Shown piece after piece: positions 35,573-47,800 of a stretch of DNA of 64,000 bases. This DNA is from Dipodascopsis uninucleata var. uninucleata (lineage: Eukaryota; Ascomycota; Lipomycetes; Lipomycetales; Lipomycetaceae), in assembly GCA_030568195.1 (NCBI GenBank), contig JAJLTO010000008.1, forward strand, positions 372,001 to 436,000. The letters run 5' to 3'. How positions within the stretch are numbered: the stretch's first letter is position 1; every line of letters starts with the position of its first letter. A program made the translations under genes and the position numbers. The notes beneath the pieces were generated by a model. The model searched no databases and was not told where the DNA came from. It saw only the letters and a list, made by a program, of their open reading frames with translations.

Positions 35573-37999
35573 ATGGGTGTAGATCTTTTTCAACCGATCG
35601 CTAAGACTTCGCCTCACCCAAGGTTCTCAAGAAAGGACCATCCTCAGCCGCCGAAAAGCTGGAAAGAATCAGAAATAAAGCACGATGAAGAATCTTCAAA
35701 GCCGATTTCTACCAATAAGTTTTATGCCAATCTGTTCTTGGGTAACCAGGACCAGCCAGTATTTATGTATCCATATACAATATGGTGGAATCGAGGAGCC
35801 GGAGAGCACTGGGGTGTAGGAATCAGCCATACATCCAAAGAACAGAGGGTGAGCTTTGGAGATAGTCAACTGACAAGACTGAGTTATAGAAGTTAAATGT
35901 TATATAGATGAACAAAATTCAATTATTGAGCGTTGACTAACCAATGACATGATATTGGGTTTATTAGGTGTTTGGCCCCGACTCCAATAGCATTACGAGC
36001 CAGTTCATGTTCCATCCGCTAGGAATTAGATCAATATCTTTTTCAGCAAGAGAGTTCGACAATACAATGAAAGTTGAGCTTAGTGAGTCTACTCAATTTT
36101 CAATAACAGCTGATTTCATGCCAGGAGCTGGTCATGGAACTGGTAGAGTCCTACACATGCCAATTGTAATTGGAACTGGTTTTATAACTGGTATATATTA
36201 TAACCTCGCTCCACAATTTAGTTCTGTTGTAGGCTACCGTTCTATTGAAAGAATGAACGGTCCTAGAAGCGATATTCAGAAATATCATATTCAACTAAAT
36301 GATAACTCAACGTGGCTGCTTTATGCTACAGTACCATCATCCGAAAATTTCAGTCTCAGACAGCAAGATGGATTCACTCTAGTCAACGATAGCAGAGTGA
36401 GGAATGTTATTGTGCAGATTGCAAAGATGCCTCCTAACTCTGAAGGAGTCTATGATGCTCATGCCGGTAAATTTGCTGTGAAGGCTACGCTATCTGGCTC
36501 TGCGGATGGAAGGAAAGGATCTGTGCGTATAAATTGGTCTACAAAACAAGCGAACAAAGCAGGCCAAGTACTTGTATTTGCGTTGACTCACCAAGTTGCA
36601 ATGTTTGATGGAAATCTTCGGAAGCGATATCAAGGGTTTACATTAGATTCGCAGTCCAAAGGAGCAATGTATGCCTATTCTACGAACGATTTTGTGATGA
36701 ATGATATGCTACCTGTTGATATTGGCTTTTTGCCGTGGAGCAGGCTACCAGGTGCAGAGCAAGTCCACAAGTTTGGATTTTCAAGAGATACTATATCTAT
36801 TATCGGTAACTCTTGTGTGAAGGAAATGCAAGAGGATATCAACGCTCAAACAGATCTAAACTCAATGTACTTTTCTGGAAAAGCCTTAGATAAGTTTGCC
36901 TATTTGTGCTACGTTGCCTTCGAGATTCTCCAGGACCATGAGCTGACGAAATATGGTCTCGAACGACTAAAGGCGGCTTTCAGACACTTCAGTAGTAACC
37001 ACCAGCAAAATCCTCTGGTTTACGATAGTATGTTAAGCTTACATGACTGCGAAATCTGTAATATTCTAACGCTGAATTATAGAAACTTATAAAGGCATCA
37101 TTTCGTCGGGTGCTCTCAATACTGGAAATGTATTAGAGGATTTTGGAAACTCGTACTACAATGATCATCATTTTCACTATGGATATTTTATCCATGCAGC
37201 AGCAATCATAGGATATATTGACAAAGGGCTTGGAGGAAATTGGATTTATGATAATAAGGACTATGTCAACATGTTAGTCAGAGACGTCGCCAATCCTTCG
37301 GACCAGGATCCATATTTTCCTGTCTCGCGCTCGTTTGACTGGTTTCATGGTCACTCATGGGCAAAAGGTTTGTTTGAGTCTGGAGATGGGAAGGATCAAG
37401 AGTCAACTTCAGAGGATTATCATCATGCTTATGGAATCAAGCTATGGGGTAAAGTCAGCGGTGATAGTAGCATGGAGGCAAGAGGAAACATGATGCTTGC
37501 TCTAATGAATCGCTCTTTCAACTCCTATTTCTTGCTTGCAGATAACAATGCTATTCAGGACCCTCGACTCATTGGAAACAGAGTCACTGGAATTGTAAGA
37601 TGTTTTTATTAAGGCACTGCAGCTGTCTTTTTGCGGGAAATGTATCTAACTTTTTAACGCTAGCTATTCGAGAACAAAATTGATCATACGACCTACTTTT
37701 CACCTGATATACAGTGTATTCAAGGAATTCACATGATCCCGGTTACACCTGTATCTTCGTACATACGATCACCGGAATTCTGCTATCAAGAATGGGCAAG
37801 TCTACTGCAACACATAGTCGATAAAGTGAATGATGGCTGGAAAGGTATTTTGTACGCGAATGTAGCTCTATTCGATCCTCACACGAGTTATCAGTTCTTT
37901 GCAGATCCGAAATTCAGCAATGCTTGGTTAGATGGCGGTGCTAGTCGTACGTGGTATTTGGCATATGCTGCTGGCGTTGGAGGCGCATTACCAAAGTAG
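35573..37999 (+). CDS. Endo-1,3-beta-glucanase GH81 without signal peptide (Eng2/Acf2-like), 4 exons
   Basis: Exons 35573-35848, 35968-37027, 37083-37594 and 37664-37999 give 727 aa. The N-terminus MGVDLFQPIAKTSPHPRF has no hydrophobic core, so the enzyme is predicted to be intracellular, like Eng2/Acf2, which in fission yeast removes ascus wall glucan. The GH81 core is preserved: [69 protein letters not shown] and DGGASRTWYLAYAAGVGGA. All three introns sit at the same codons and phases as in the upstream gene, and exon 3 has exactly the same length (512 nt). Catalytic acidic residues look intact. Confidence 0.93.
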
Positions 38000-38528
38000 A
38001 TCAACTGTGAGAATTTGAATAGTTGATCTGTTTGTTTAAATCCTATATATTATTATGCTTTGTTTTCTAATATATTATTAGTAGCTTGATGAATATAGCT
38101 GTTGCCACATAATTTCTGGTTGTAGTTCATCATCTGCAAGTTTGCCCCCTTTTAATCTTTGCTGTATACTCATCACAGCACACTATAAATTGTTCCTGGA
38201 CACGACAGCGCACAATTTTTCTTTAATAATTCTTTTTTTTTTTCAAATATCCACAAATCAAGTACACCTTTAAAAGAAGTGCAATTTTGAACGGTTTCGA
38301 GAAATCGGAGGGTTCGTCCGAACGTTTATGAAGTTGGGTCGGGGTCATTTTCCGTCAAGGCACCAAACTATCCTTACCTTCAAACACTATATCACAGCTT
38401 GAAATCGCACAGCTTGAAATATTTCATATTATCACTATCTTATACAGTAAGTCTATCATTTATCCATATTTATCTTCTATCTAATTATAGGCGTCTAATT
38501 TTAACCAGATCAATATATTGTGATCACA
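38000..38528. other. Spacer with probable SCOT promoter and 5'-UTR intron
   Basis: The last 80 bases contain a GTAAGT donor at 38447 and a CTAATTATAG acceptor at 38490, a likely 44-bp intron in the SCOT 5' leader. T-rich runs precede it. Otherwise nothing is recognised. Confidence 0.45.
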
Positions 38529-40133
38529 ATGGCTAAGATGAGTCCAACGACGCTTCAGAAATATACCTTAGCTCTCGGTTCTAGTTTGAAAAGAACCAAT
38601 GGCAAATACCAGCAGATCCTGGTAAGCCATTCCATTATGCAAGGCTTTCAAAGATCATTCAGTTCAGGAGAGAAACAAACTTCGGATAAGAATAGCAAAG
38701 TGGTATCTTCGGCCGCAGAGGCCATAAAAGACATCTCGTCGAACATAACATTACTATGTGGTGGCTTTGGTCTCTGTGGAATTCCAGAGACACTAATAGA
38801 CGCTCTGAAAAATAAAGCAAGCGTAAAAAACATTACTGCTGTGTCAAACAATGCAGGCACTGAGGACTCCGGACTATCGAAGTTGCTAACATCGGGTCAA
38901 GTTTCAAAAATGATCGCTTCCTATATTGGCGGAAACAAAGTTTTTGAAGCTATGTACTTGAAAGGAAAAATAGCACTAGAATTAACCCCTCAAGGCTCTC
39001 TGGCTGAAAGATGCAGGGCCGGTGGAGCAGGGATTCCTGCATTCTATGTTCGAGCAGGCTATGGTACATGGGTGGAATCTGGCGATCTACCGGTTAGATA
39101 TAGTGCAGATGGTAAAGTGATAGAAAAGTCTGAGCCAAAGGAAATTAAAGAGATTGACGGCAGAAATTACTTAATGGAGAAGGCTATAGTAGGAGATGTT
39201 TCGTTTATTAAAGCTCATAAGGCGGATAGATTTGGAAACTGTACCTTTCGCCTTGCAGCCAGAAACTTCAACTGTGTTATGGGTCGTGCATCAAAGATGA
39301 CCATTGTAGAGGCAGAAGAGATAGTCGAGCCTGGGGAGATCCCGCCTGATAATGTACATCTACAGGGTATATATGTCGATAAGATCGTTCAGTCAGTCAG
39401 TGAGAAGAAAATAGAGTTTCTAGCGTTTCAGAGCGAGAAAAAAGTTTCTGCATCGTTTGATTCCAAGGATCCACGTAATAGACGTGAGAGAATTATCAGA
39501 CGAGCTGCAAAAGAGTTTACAGATGGAAGCTTTGTCAATCTCGGTATCGGAATGCCAACATTAGCAGCAAATTTTATCCCAGAAAATATGCATGTCACTC
39601 TCCAGTCGGAAAATGGCATTCTTGGCCTTGGTCCATATCCTAAAAAAAATGAGGAAGACCCTGATTTGATCAACGCTGGTAAAGAGACAGTAACGGTACT
39701 TCCTGGATCCTCTTTTTTTGGATCTGAAGAGTCTTTTGCTATGATAAGGGCGGGAAAAGTGGATATGACAATATTAGGTGCGATGCAAGTTTCGCAATAT
39801 GGAGATCTCGCAAACTGGGCACTTCCTGGATTGATCAAAGGAATGGGAGGTGCTATGGATCTCGTTGCGAATCCAGAGGATACTCGCGTTGTAGTGGTAA
39901 CGGATCTTGTGGATAAAAATGGACGGCCTAAAATTCTTGATGAATGTGTGTTCCCTTTGACTGGAACCAGATGCGTTTCGAGGATCATCACTGATCTAGC
40001 AGTGTTTGACGTGAACCCTGATAGTGGGCTGACGTTGATTGAAATTGCAGAGGATACTACTATCAGTGAAATTAAAAAGATGGTAGGTGCACCATTTACA
40101 GTATCTTCTAGTTTAACTACTATACAATACTAG
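38529..40133 (+). CDS. Succinyl-CoA:3-ketoacid CoA transferase, mitochondrial
   Basis: Transfers CoA from succinyl-CoA to acetoacetate (or, in fungi, may act on acetate or propionate), linking ketoacid use to the TCA cycle in the mitochondrial matrix. Single exon, 534 aa. The basic Ser-rich first 45 residues (LGSSLKRTNG, GFQRSFSSGEKQ) are a probable presequence. The A domain has LLCGGFGLCGIPETLI and the GSLAERCRAGGAGIPAFY signature. A charged linker (SEKKVSASFDSKD) leads to the B domain with FVNLGIGMPTLAANFIP and the active-site QSENGILGLGP, catalytic Glu361. Later motifs are GAMQVSQYGDLANW and GMGGAMDLV. The start is the first ATG; a GTG nine bases earlier is in frame but unlikely in a eukaryote. 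Confidence 0.95.
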   Translation: MAKMSPTTLQKYTLALGSSLKRTNGKYQQILVSHSIMQGFQRSFSSGEKQTSDKNSKVVSSAAEAIKDISSNITLLCGGFGLCGIPETLIDALKNKASVKNITAVSNNAGTEDSGLSKLLTSGQVSKMIASYIGGNKVFEAMYLKGKIALELTPQGSLAERCRAGGAGIPAFYVRAGYGTWVESGDLPVRYSADGKVIEKSEPKEIKEIDGRNYLMEKAIVGDVSFIKAHKADRFGNCTFRLAARNFNCVMGRASKMTIVEAEEIVEPGEIPPDNVHLQGIYVDKIVQSVSEKKIEFLAFQSEKKVSASFDSKDPRNRRERIIRRAAKEFTDGSFVNLGIGMPTLAANFIPENMHVTLQSENGILGLGPYPKKNEEDPDLINAGKETVTVLPGSSFFGSEESFAMIRAGKVDMTILGAMQVSQYGDLANWALPGLIKGMGGAMDLVANPEDTRVVVVTDLVDKNGRPKILDECVFPLTGTRCVSRIITDLAVFDVNPDSGLTLIEIAEDTTISEIKKMVGAPFTVSSSLTTIQY

Positions 40134-40185
40134 TCTGCTCTCAAGCAGCTGCTTTGTAGAGCTTGGAAGATTGTATGTACATTTG

Positions 40186-40191
40186 AATAAA
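40186..40191 (+). terminator. Probable polyadenylation signal of the SCOT gene
   Basis: AATAAA lies 52 bases after the stop codon, followed by a GT/T-rich stretch. Confidence 0.4.
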
Positions 40192-40428
40192 GTATTACAA
40201 TTGTCAATTCGCAGACGTTATATTAGTAAGTGATCCACCCCAGAGAATGTGCGGCTTAACCTTATGTTCCCCTGAACCCCTGAATGATATCAAATTTCTC
40301 GAATGTACACCCGTTAGTACAGTAATTGTACTGACAGATTACGTCGTCTTTGTAGACACAGAAGCTTGATTTCTAGCAGCATTTCTAAATATAGTAGTCA
40401 GAAAATTACTCTTGAGCATGTAAACAGA

Positions 40429-41379
40429 TCAATTGATATGGCATTCGTCAACTCTATCTAGCAGAAGCTTCGCTGTCTTCACCAGCGCACTAGTCTGAAT
40501 TCTAGTGCCTCCAAGAATAATTGTCCTTATATTATCTTCCTGTAGAATGTTGAGTTGACTATGAAGATCGTCAGCTTTCTGGTATAGTTTTTCGGCACCG
40601 TTGAATGATACTTTTGAGTAGTTACCCGAGTACAATGCTCGGAGATTCTCGCACTCCTTTCGAGTAGTATACAGAATATGTTCAAAGGTTCGAACTAGAG
40701 GTGTGATATCTACCGTTTTCTTTGCTTCAGAAATGAAGTTTTCCGTCACGTTACTCTTTGTTTTATTTAGCTGGTCGTTAATAGTCATTTCAGCCAATTC
40801 CTTATTGTAATTGGAAATAGTGATATTAAAGTTCTCAATTTCAATGAATTTATTCTCCCAGTCGTTTCCAATTAGATATGATATGCCCGTCATGTCATGA
40901 GGTCCGACGAAAAGCACCTTAGAGATAGGCTGGGCAAAGAACCTCAAAGCTTCTCGTGGGGTCAAAAATGTGAAAGAGCTGTTTCCGATAGTTGTCAATG
41001 GCTTCAGCTCTTCCCTAGGTTTCTCTACCTGGACTTGTTCCGATCCTATAACCGGTGTAGTTATGAAATGATGAGAAGCGGCAGTATTATTAAATGTACT
41101 GTTTTGACCATTGCTGTTCTGTTGTAAAGTACAATATGGACCCCAGCACTCCTTCAACACGCGAACCTTAATCAAAAATTCTAAAAGTGAAACGGCACAA
41201 ATCATTGTGTCGGATGCAGTATTCATACGGCGTATGACGATATCTTGACTGCCATGATCTCTTTGTGCAATTTTCCTCGCGTCTGATGTGCCATTTTCCG
41301 CAGAAGTAATCTTTATAGGGCCTCTAAGGACTGCTCCTAGCACACCCGATATTAATAATAAGATAATAAGCAATTTCAT
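40429..41379 (-). CDS. Secreted protein of unknown family
   Basis: A 316-aa protein I do not recognise. It begins with a clear signal peptide (MKLLIILLLISGVLGAV, cleavage near residue 15). The mature part has many Asn-X-Ser/Thr sites (for example NGTS, NSTF, NNTA, NSSF, NITI, NKTK, NVTE and NYSK), so it should be heavily N-glycosylated. About six cysteines could pair (in TMICAV, KECWGPYCTL, KECENL and VDECHIN). The C-terminal half looks helical, with heptad-like KLYQKADDLHSQLNIL and ALVKTAKLLLDRVDEC. No GPI signal or membrane segment follows the signal peptide. It could be a wall or effector-like secreted protein; no enzyme motif is visible. A single open frame; tail to tail with SCOT. Confidence 0.7.
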   Translation of the reverse strand: MKLLIILLLISGVLGAVLRGPIKITSAENGTSDARKIAQRDHGSQDIVIRRMNTASDTMICAVSLLEFLIKVRVLKECWGPYCTLQQNSNGQNSTFNNTAASHHFITTPVIGSEQVQVEKPREELKPLTTIGNSSFTFLTPREALRFFAQPISKVLFVGPHDMTGISYLIGNDWENKFIEIENFNITISNYNKELAEMTINDQLNKTKSNVTENFISEAKKTVDITPLVRTFEHILYTTRKECENLRALYSGNYSKVSFNGAEKLYQKADDLHSQLNILQEDNIRTIILGGTRIQTSALVKTAKLLLDRVDECHIN

Positions 41380-41887
41380 GACTTCTCAATACAAATAAAT
41401 ATTCTCTAATTGATATAGAAAATAACAGTAAAGAATAAAATAAATTCTTTACCTAAAGTACAGTATTCTTACACCGGCTGAATTATAATCTGGGTTAGGC
41501 TACTGCTTACCTTAAGGATGACGGACTCAAAGTAGAAGACATTTACATCAGATGCATATTAAATTAGTCAAACTACAAAAGTATTTATTAATTGTGATCA
41601 TATATTTAAAAGATATTTGAAAATATAAAATACTTATGACGAGCTATTTAGATACAAATATCAGTCCAAAATGATTCTTCCGAATATGTATGGTACTAGT
41701 TTTCCGTTCAATGTAAGAAAATGCATATAACTAAATTAAACTACCTCAATATCCCTTAACCATTATCTTCTCTTTAAATAACCAATTTCAATGAAGTTAA
41801 TTAGGAAAGCCTCTATATCTCAATAATTTGTCGTATGATCGTGCGATAAAACTTTCCAAAGCGAGCTTTGGATTCAATCACAAAAAT
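41380..41887. other. Intergenic, AT-rich
   Basis: 3' flank of the HECT ligase gene and promoter of the secreted-protein gene, both on the minus strand. Nothing else seen. Confidence 0.55.
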
Positions 41888-44800
41888 TTACGCAAATCCA
41901 AATCCTTCTCTTCCCTCAGTAATTGCTAGCAATAATGAGTTTCGTAAGGATTCGTATGAATCATACTCAGGCATGTCTAATTGATTGAAACAAGTATGAG
42001 ACGAAGGGAGACGTTCTTTATGTCCATAATCACGATGAATACTGAATCTAGAGACACCATTCATGCCTTCCAGCTCAGAAAATCCATTCAAAGGTACCTT
42101 GCTAGTACCAGTAACAAATTGTAGGAGTTTAGCCCGCTCCTCAGCATCGAAAGATCTTACAGCCCTCCAGAACCATTGGATCTGAGGTGAAGATGGCGAA
42201 TAATTCTGATATACAGTGTTATTTCGCCAATCATCAACATCAATATCAGGTAATCCAGAAATCAAGAGCTCCAATTCTTGCTCATTAAAAATTGATATCA
42301 AGTTCTTTGGAACAATATCATAAAAACCATTCAAAAAGCTATCAAGCTGCTCCTCGATACTGGTCAACAGTCTATATTCAACAACAAGTCTTACGAAATC
42401 ATGCTTGTTCTCTTCTGTGACAGGAATATTACGACCATCAGGTATCAAGTCGATAATCTTTTTATCACCATAATCATCAGCTTCCAGAGACATAGTCTCA
42501 GTAATTACATCAGTAATGTCGTTATCAAGCATCCAGACTAGAGATTTATAATATTCTAAATCAAGTGTCTCCATGTCCTTTAAAGATACCTGCTTGCCAA
42601 GAATTCGTTTATATACAGCTCTGCTGAAATGACAATCGAGAACTCTACCTTCATAAAGAGCCTTGCCAATAATACGACCAATGAACTTGAAGAACAATAA
42701 ATGTTCCGGATTGACGCCTGATGTTCTATTAGGATGGAAAGTAGTACGATCTGAGGCAACAGGAGTAAAAAGTGCATAGTCGGGATTGAACATTTGTCTC
42801 GCAAGAACCTGAAACCATTCTCGAGTAACGCCACCAGCGTCCACGCCCTCTTCTCCATGGAATCTGATGTTTAATTTAGAGTATTTTATCTCGTCTCCGC
42901 TCTTAAAATACATAGCCTTGTACGAGTCTAGGAAAACTTGGTCTCGGCGGACATTAAGAGCCAATGGTCGATGAATATGCATAGATGGTGTACGTCCATG
43001 TAGCTGGCGATTGAAATAGTTTCTCTTGTTATCAAAATCTAAAACTTTTGGATTCTTCACCAAAATCGAAAATGAACCACTCATAAGTTTTGGATTATTT
43101 CTCACCATCTGATTTAAAATCTTTCGATGATCATCTGTGAAAGAGAAGAATTGTCGTTGCATCTGACTTTCTTCACTCTTCTTAACGGAGTGATCTTTCA
43201 TTACTTCATGTTTGCAAACAACCATAAATGCTTCTATTAATGGTAGCAATACAGTCGCAACATGAAGCATATCAGATCGCTCTTGGATATCCCGTAAGCA
43301 AACACCGAGAACGTCCCAAAGATGACTGAAGTTCAGTCCAGAATAAAGTTCAATGAGAGTATCAGGAGTAGATTTCTTCTCTGTAAGATCTGTTTCTTCA
43401 TTCTCACCGCCAGATTTCTCTCGCTCTGGATCGAAGAGATAATCGACAGCAGTAAGAACTCTGAGTAACTTAGCCTGGTCAGAGCTTGCTGGTGAAAAAC
43501 GTGCGAGGGCCATTCCTTGTACTTCAGAGCCACTCCTAGCATTTTGTATCTGGCTTGAAAGCGCCATCAAATCTTGAGGAAGCAGTGTACCTAGTTCTTG
43601 AGCTTGTCGTATTAACTCTTCACCAAAAACTTTTTTGACTCCAGGAATAGCAGATAGATTCTGCATTGCCGCCAACGTCTGTTGTAAAGTTCGGTTGGGG
43701 CACTCCTTTGCAGTCAAAATATTGACAAGGAGGCGAAGATTATTTTCAGGAATGAAAGGAGGCGTTAATTTTCTTTGCTGTTGTTGATGCACCTTCTGCT
43801 CAGGCTTATTATCCTCCTGGTCTTCTACAGTTGTATTCTCCATAACCGTGTCACCACTTTCTATTTTCAAGGTTCCACTTGTTTTCTGCTCAGTATTAGA
43901 ATCTTCTGACTCTTGACTTCTTTTCACCAGCATCTGTAATGGTCGTGTAATCTCTTGAAATATCATAGACAAGAGATCCATAGCGAAAGCATTATCTCGG
44001 ATCATTGGCCTCTCCAATAGAGAAAAAAGAGAATTGATTGGATACTTCTGTGCCTTTAAGACAGTAGAATCTTTAGATTTGCCTTTTCTGCTTAGAGTTC
44101 GTTTTAGACCTATCGAGTTCTCATGTTCAATCAAGAAATAAGATGCTAGTTGACGATTAACTTTGATGATGTAATCAAGGGCTTGTAAGCACTGTTGAAC
44201 AAATAATAGTGGAGATATACCAACAGAAAACACTGCAGAATCATTAGATGATACAGTGGTATTTCTCTGCGGCGTTACAGGACCTCTGGGAGTTCCAGAA
44301 AGCTTCAAAGGAGTACCAATAGATACAGAATGCTGTGCACGAGCACGAGTGGATATCTGTGCGAAACTGCGCTCCACAGCTTGAATATCCATACTACCAT
44401 CTTGTAATATCGACAAGAGCATATTGAACAACTCAGTACGACTCTGGCGATTAGCACTGACGCTAACAAGCAGGTCAAAAAGAGGATTTCTTTGGTTGCT
44501 ACTCTGAGGCAAATAGAGAAGACGTAATAATGATGCAATTCCTGCTTTGTCAACTAATTGAATGCTGTTCTTCGAATGAGAATGTGTTTCACGATTAGAA
44601 CTCAGTTCATTTACTTGCAAGCTATCTGGAAATCTATGGAGTGGATATCTTGTGTGTGACCGTATACGGTCGACATTGAAAAAGTTGTTAAGGCCATGAA
44701 CATTTTGTCTCCTTTGCAATTCATGTGCTTCATCAGCAATTCGAGAAGGAAGTTGTGAAAGAGAGTCTTCATCCTGCTCGATGAGAATCGTCTGACGAAG

Positions 44801-47800
44801 CGGAGGGTCCAAAGTGGCTAGGAATGTTTCAAAGTCCATGTCTGCAGGACCAGGTTCCGAAGTAGTAGTGCGCACTTCTCGTTCTCTCTGGACTCGCTGA
44901 CGTTCCGCCGCCTCATGCTGTAGTAATTCATCACGGATGTTCTGAGGAAGAGCTGCAAGAAACTCGGCCTCGATTTCAGACTCTTGACCACCCGTATTTG
45001 TTACACTCGTTGACTGCATCTCCCGTATATGAGAAGTTAGAACTTCCTCTCGCATTTCTTCAGGAAGCGCTTCAAGGAATGTAGGATCAATTCCAAGACC
45101 CGTAACATCAACCTCTCGTCCGCCAATATTGACTAATACTCTGTTCTCTGCTGCAGATGACGTATCTTCGACAGCTGAAGCTTCTGACGGCTCAACATGT
45201 TCCATTTCACTGTCCCCTTTGGATGCAGAATCTGCAGCTGTGACAGCTGATTCTGATGCCTCTGCCTCTGCGGCTGCTTCTTCTGCTGCCCGTGCGGCTG
45301 CTGCTGCTTCTTCTTCTTCAGCCTTTCTTCTTGCTTCCGCTTTCTCTGCTGCCTTTTTTTCAGCTTCTTCTCGTTCTTGCCTTTCCTGCTCTTCCTTCTT
45401 GATCCGGTCAAGTTCTTTCTGCCGTTCTTCAGCTTCCTGTGCCTTCCTTTGCTCTTCTTCCTCTATAGCGGCAGGCATTAGTCTGTTCACTATATGATTT
45501 ACCGCATTAAGCGCTTTATCATTGGCACTAGATCCAAAGAGCATACGTGATTCTTCTTGCCAACGAACTAAAGTAGACTTAGAGGTCCAACTGGCTATAA
45601 CAGCCCATGGATCATGGCGAGTTTGTCTAGGTGTTCTAGGATGGTGATATCCAAAGACTGTGTCTAGTTCATGCGGAAGCAAGTCGTTGGTGCCATATGC
45701 AACGGAGAGACGCTGATGATGATGACGAACCACATGCTGAAATAAATTTCTCAGAACCTGTAAATCGCCACCGGCACCTCGTTCCATAGGATGAACATAA
45801 GTAGTAAATCCTCGGTCTCGAATTGGAGTAATTGATTCATTGCCAGTACCTAGATAATCATCTGAAGATGGCTGAATAAGGAGAGGATTGATAGTAGTAT
45901 CTACATCAGATATTACAGAGCCACGCGCGCTATTGGTGAAAAGATGATATTGCCTTCTAACCGAGAAGGCGTCATCGTAACTAAGAATCTCTTCGACTTC
46001 CCAACCATATTGCATACCATCATCGCCATCTTGATCAATATCATCGCCATAATCCAAATCATCCGTAGGCATTATGTCATCAGAGTCCTCATCGATATCA
46101 TCTTCATCTTCATCATCTTCATCTTCATCATCCATATCTTCCTGGTCAGGAGTTTCTTCGTCGGCACCTAGTGCTCGCGCAATTTCATCAATTGGATCAC
46201 CATCACCGAAATCATCTATATCATCAGCTTCTATATCTTGCCAATCGTCCTCTTCCTCATAATCCTGTATGCTCTCGTCATCCAATTCGTTGTCATCTTC
46301 CGAATCTTCATCCGTAGTGACATCATCATCATCCTCATCCTCATCATCGTCATCTTCATCGCCATGATGATGATCATGAGGCAACTCGCCCGTTACTACG
46401 ATCTCAACCTAGAAAGAGGTTAGTATATATATAAATTCACTGGAATAAGATAGCACTTACATCCATTCCATCATCTGGATCGTCATCTTCGTCATCTTCG
46501 GTAAGATCACCCGAATCGTCATCTCCATAGTCCATCTCTTCGTCACCATATTGGATAGCTTCATCATCTGCTGTGTCTTCCTCATCATCAGAGCCGCGCT
46601 CGTCGTCATCTACTTCTTCATCGTACTCCATCTCTTCTACGCCATCTTCCATATCGCTACCTTCAGACTCGTCCTCGTCATAGTCCATGCCCTCTTCTAC
46701 CTCATACATTCCAAGAGCTGAGTTAGTAAACATGTTTGGTGTCTCTTCACGATACTCGTCATCTCCTGCAGAATCCGCGGAAAAGTAATCCTCCTCGGTA
46801 TTATCACCGGGTTTCGTGTGACTTAAAATATCAGATAACTCAACAGAAGCTCTCGAAAGCTTTGTGAGCGGTTTTAGAAGAACTCGAACAACCTTCTGCG
46901 AACCTGGGAAGCAAAGATCTATGTCATTCATTGCATTAGTAAGTGTAGACACAAAATTCTTTTCAAACATAATCTTCGCAATAGCTTTGTCATCTTCTTC
47001 ATTGGTAAGAAAAGAAGCTTTGGGGGTTCCAAGTGACGAATTATTCGCTCTGCCATTCAGAAATTTATAGCATAAGACACCAAGGTTCATTAACCTTGCA
47101 TATTTCACCCCTAGAGGATCCAAAGAACTAGATACATCTTTAAATGCACGAAGCGTAGCATCTAAAACAAACTTTCGAATATGCAAAATAGTAAGGTCTT
47201 CCTCTCCTGGACCACATTCACCGGAGCCTGAAATAAGGGCACAAAGTAACTTAACCGTCATATTAGAGATGGCGAATCTTTTTTTTAAAGTTATATCTTC
47301 GGGAACAAATAGTGTCCCAGTAGAGAGTAAATCATTAAGGAAGTAATTAAGTACAGCGAGGCGCGGCTTTGAAGGTGTATTGAAAGCTTGACCCCGTCGA
47401 GAATAGCTGATAAATTCAAGCTTACATTGATTGTAAGAAGAGACGAGCTCTGTCAGAACCTCAAGTAAAAACATTTTGTACATAAATAAAGGATGCTTTT
47501 CAATACTGAATTCGATCTTTGATGGATTTTCTGCCGAAGCTGGTGTCTGATTGTCATCACCAGTTTTTTCCTCATCAGTCTTTTCTGATTCTGACAACTG
47601 CGGAGGGTCTTCCTTCGTCGACATCAGTTCATTCAGTAAGAACTGAATTACTCCGGTAGTCTTCTCTAGTGCAAGAACTTTAGATGGTTGAGATTCAAGT
47701 CGCTTGATATTATCACTGTTATCCTTGTTATCATCAGTTTCTGTCTGCTCCTTTGACTCAGTATCATCGGTAAATTCAGGATTTAAAAGACTCTTCTTAT

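Noticed and set aside
45129-45497. Ser/Ala-rich open frame on the plus strand
   Set aside because: It is the antisense of the Glu/Ala/Lys coiled-coil part of the HECT ligase; low-complexity codons keep the opposite frame open.
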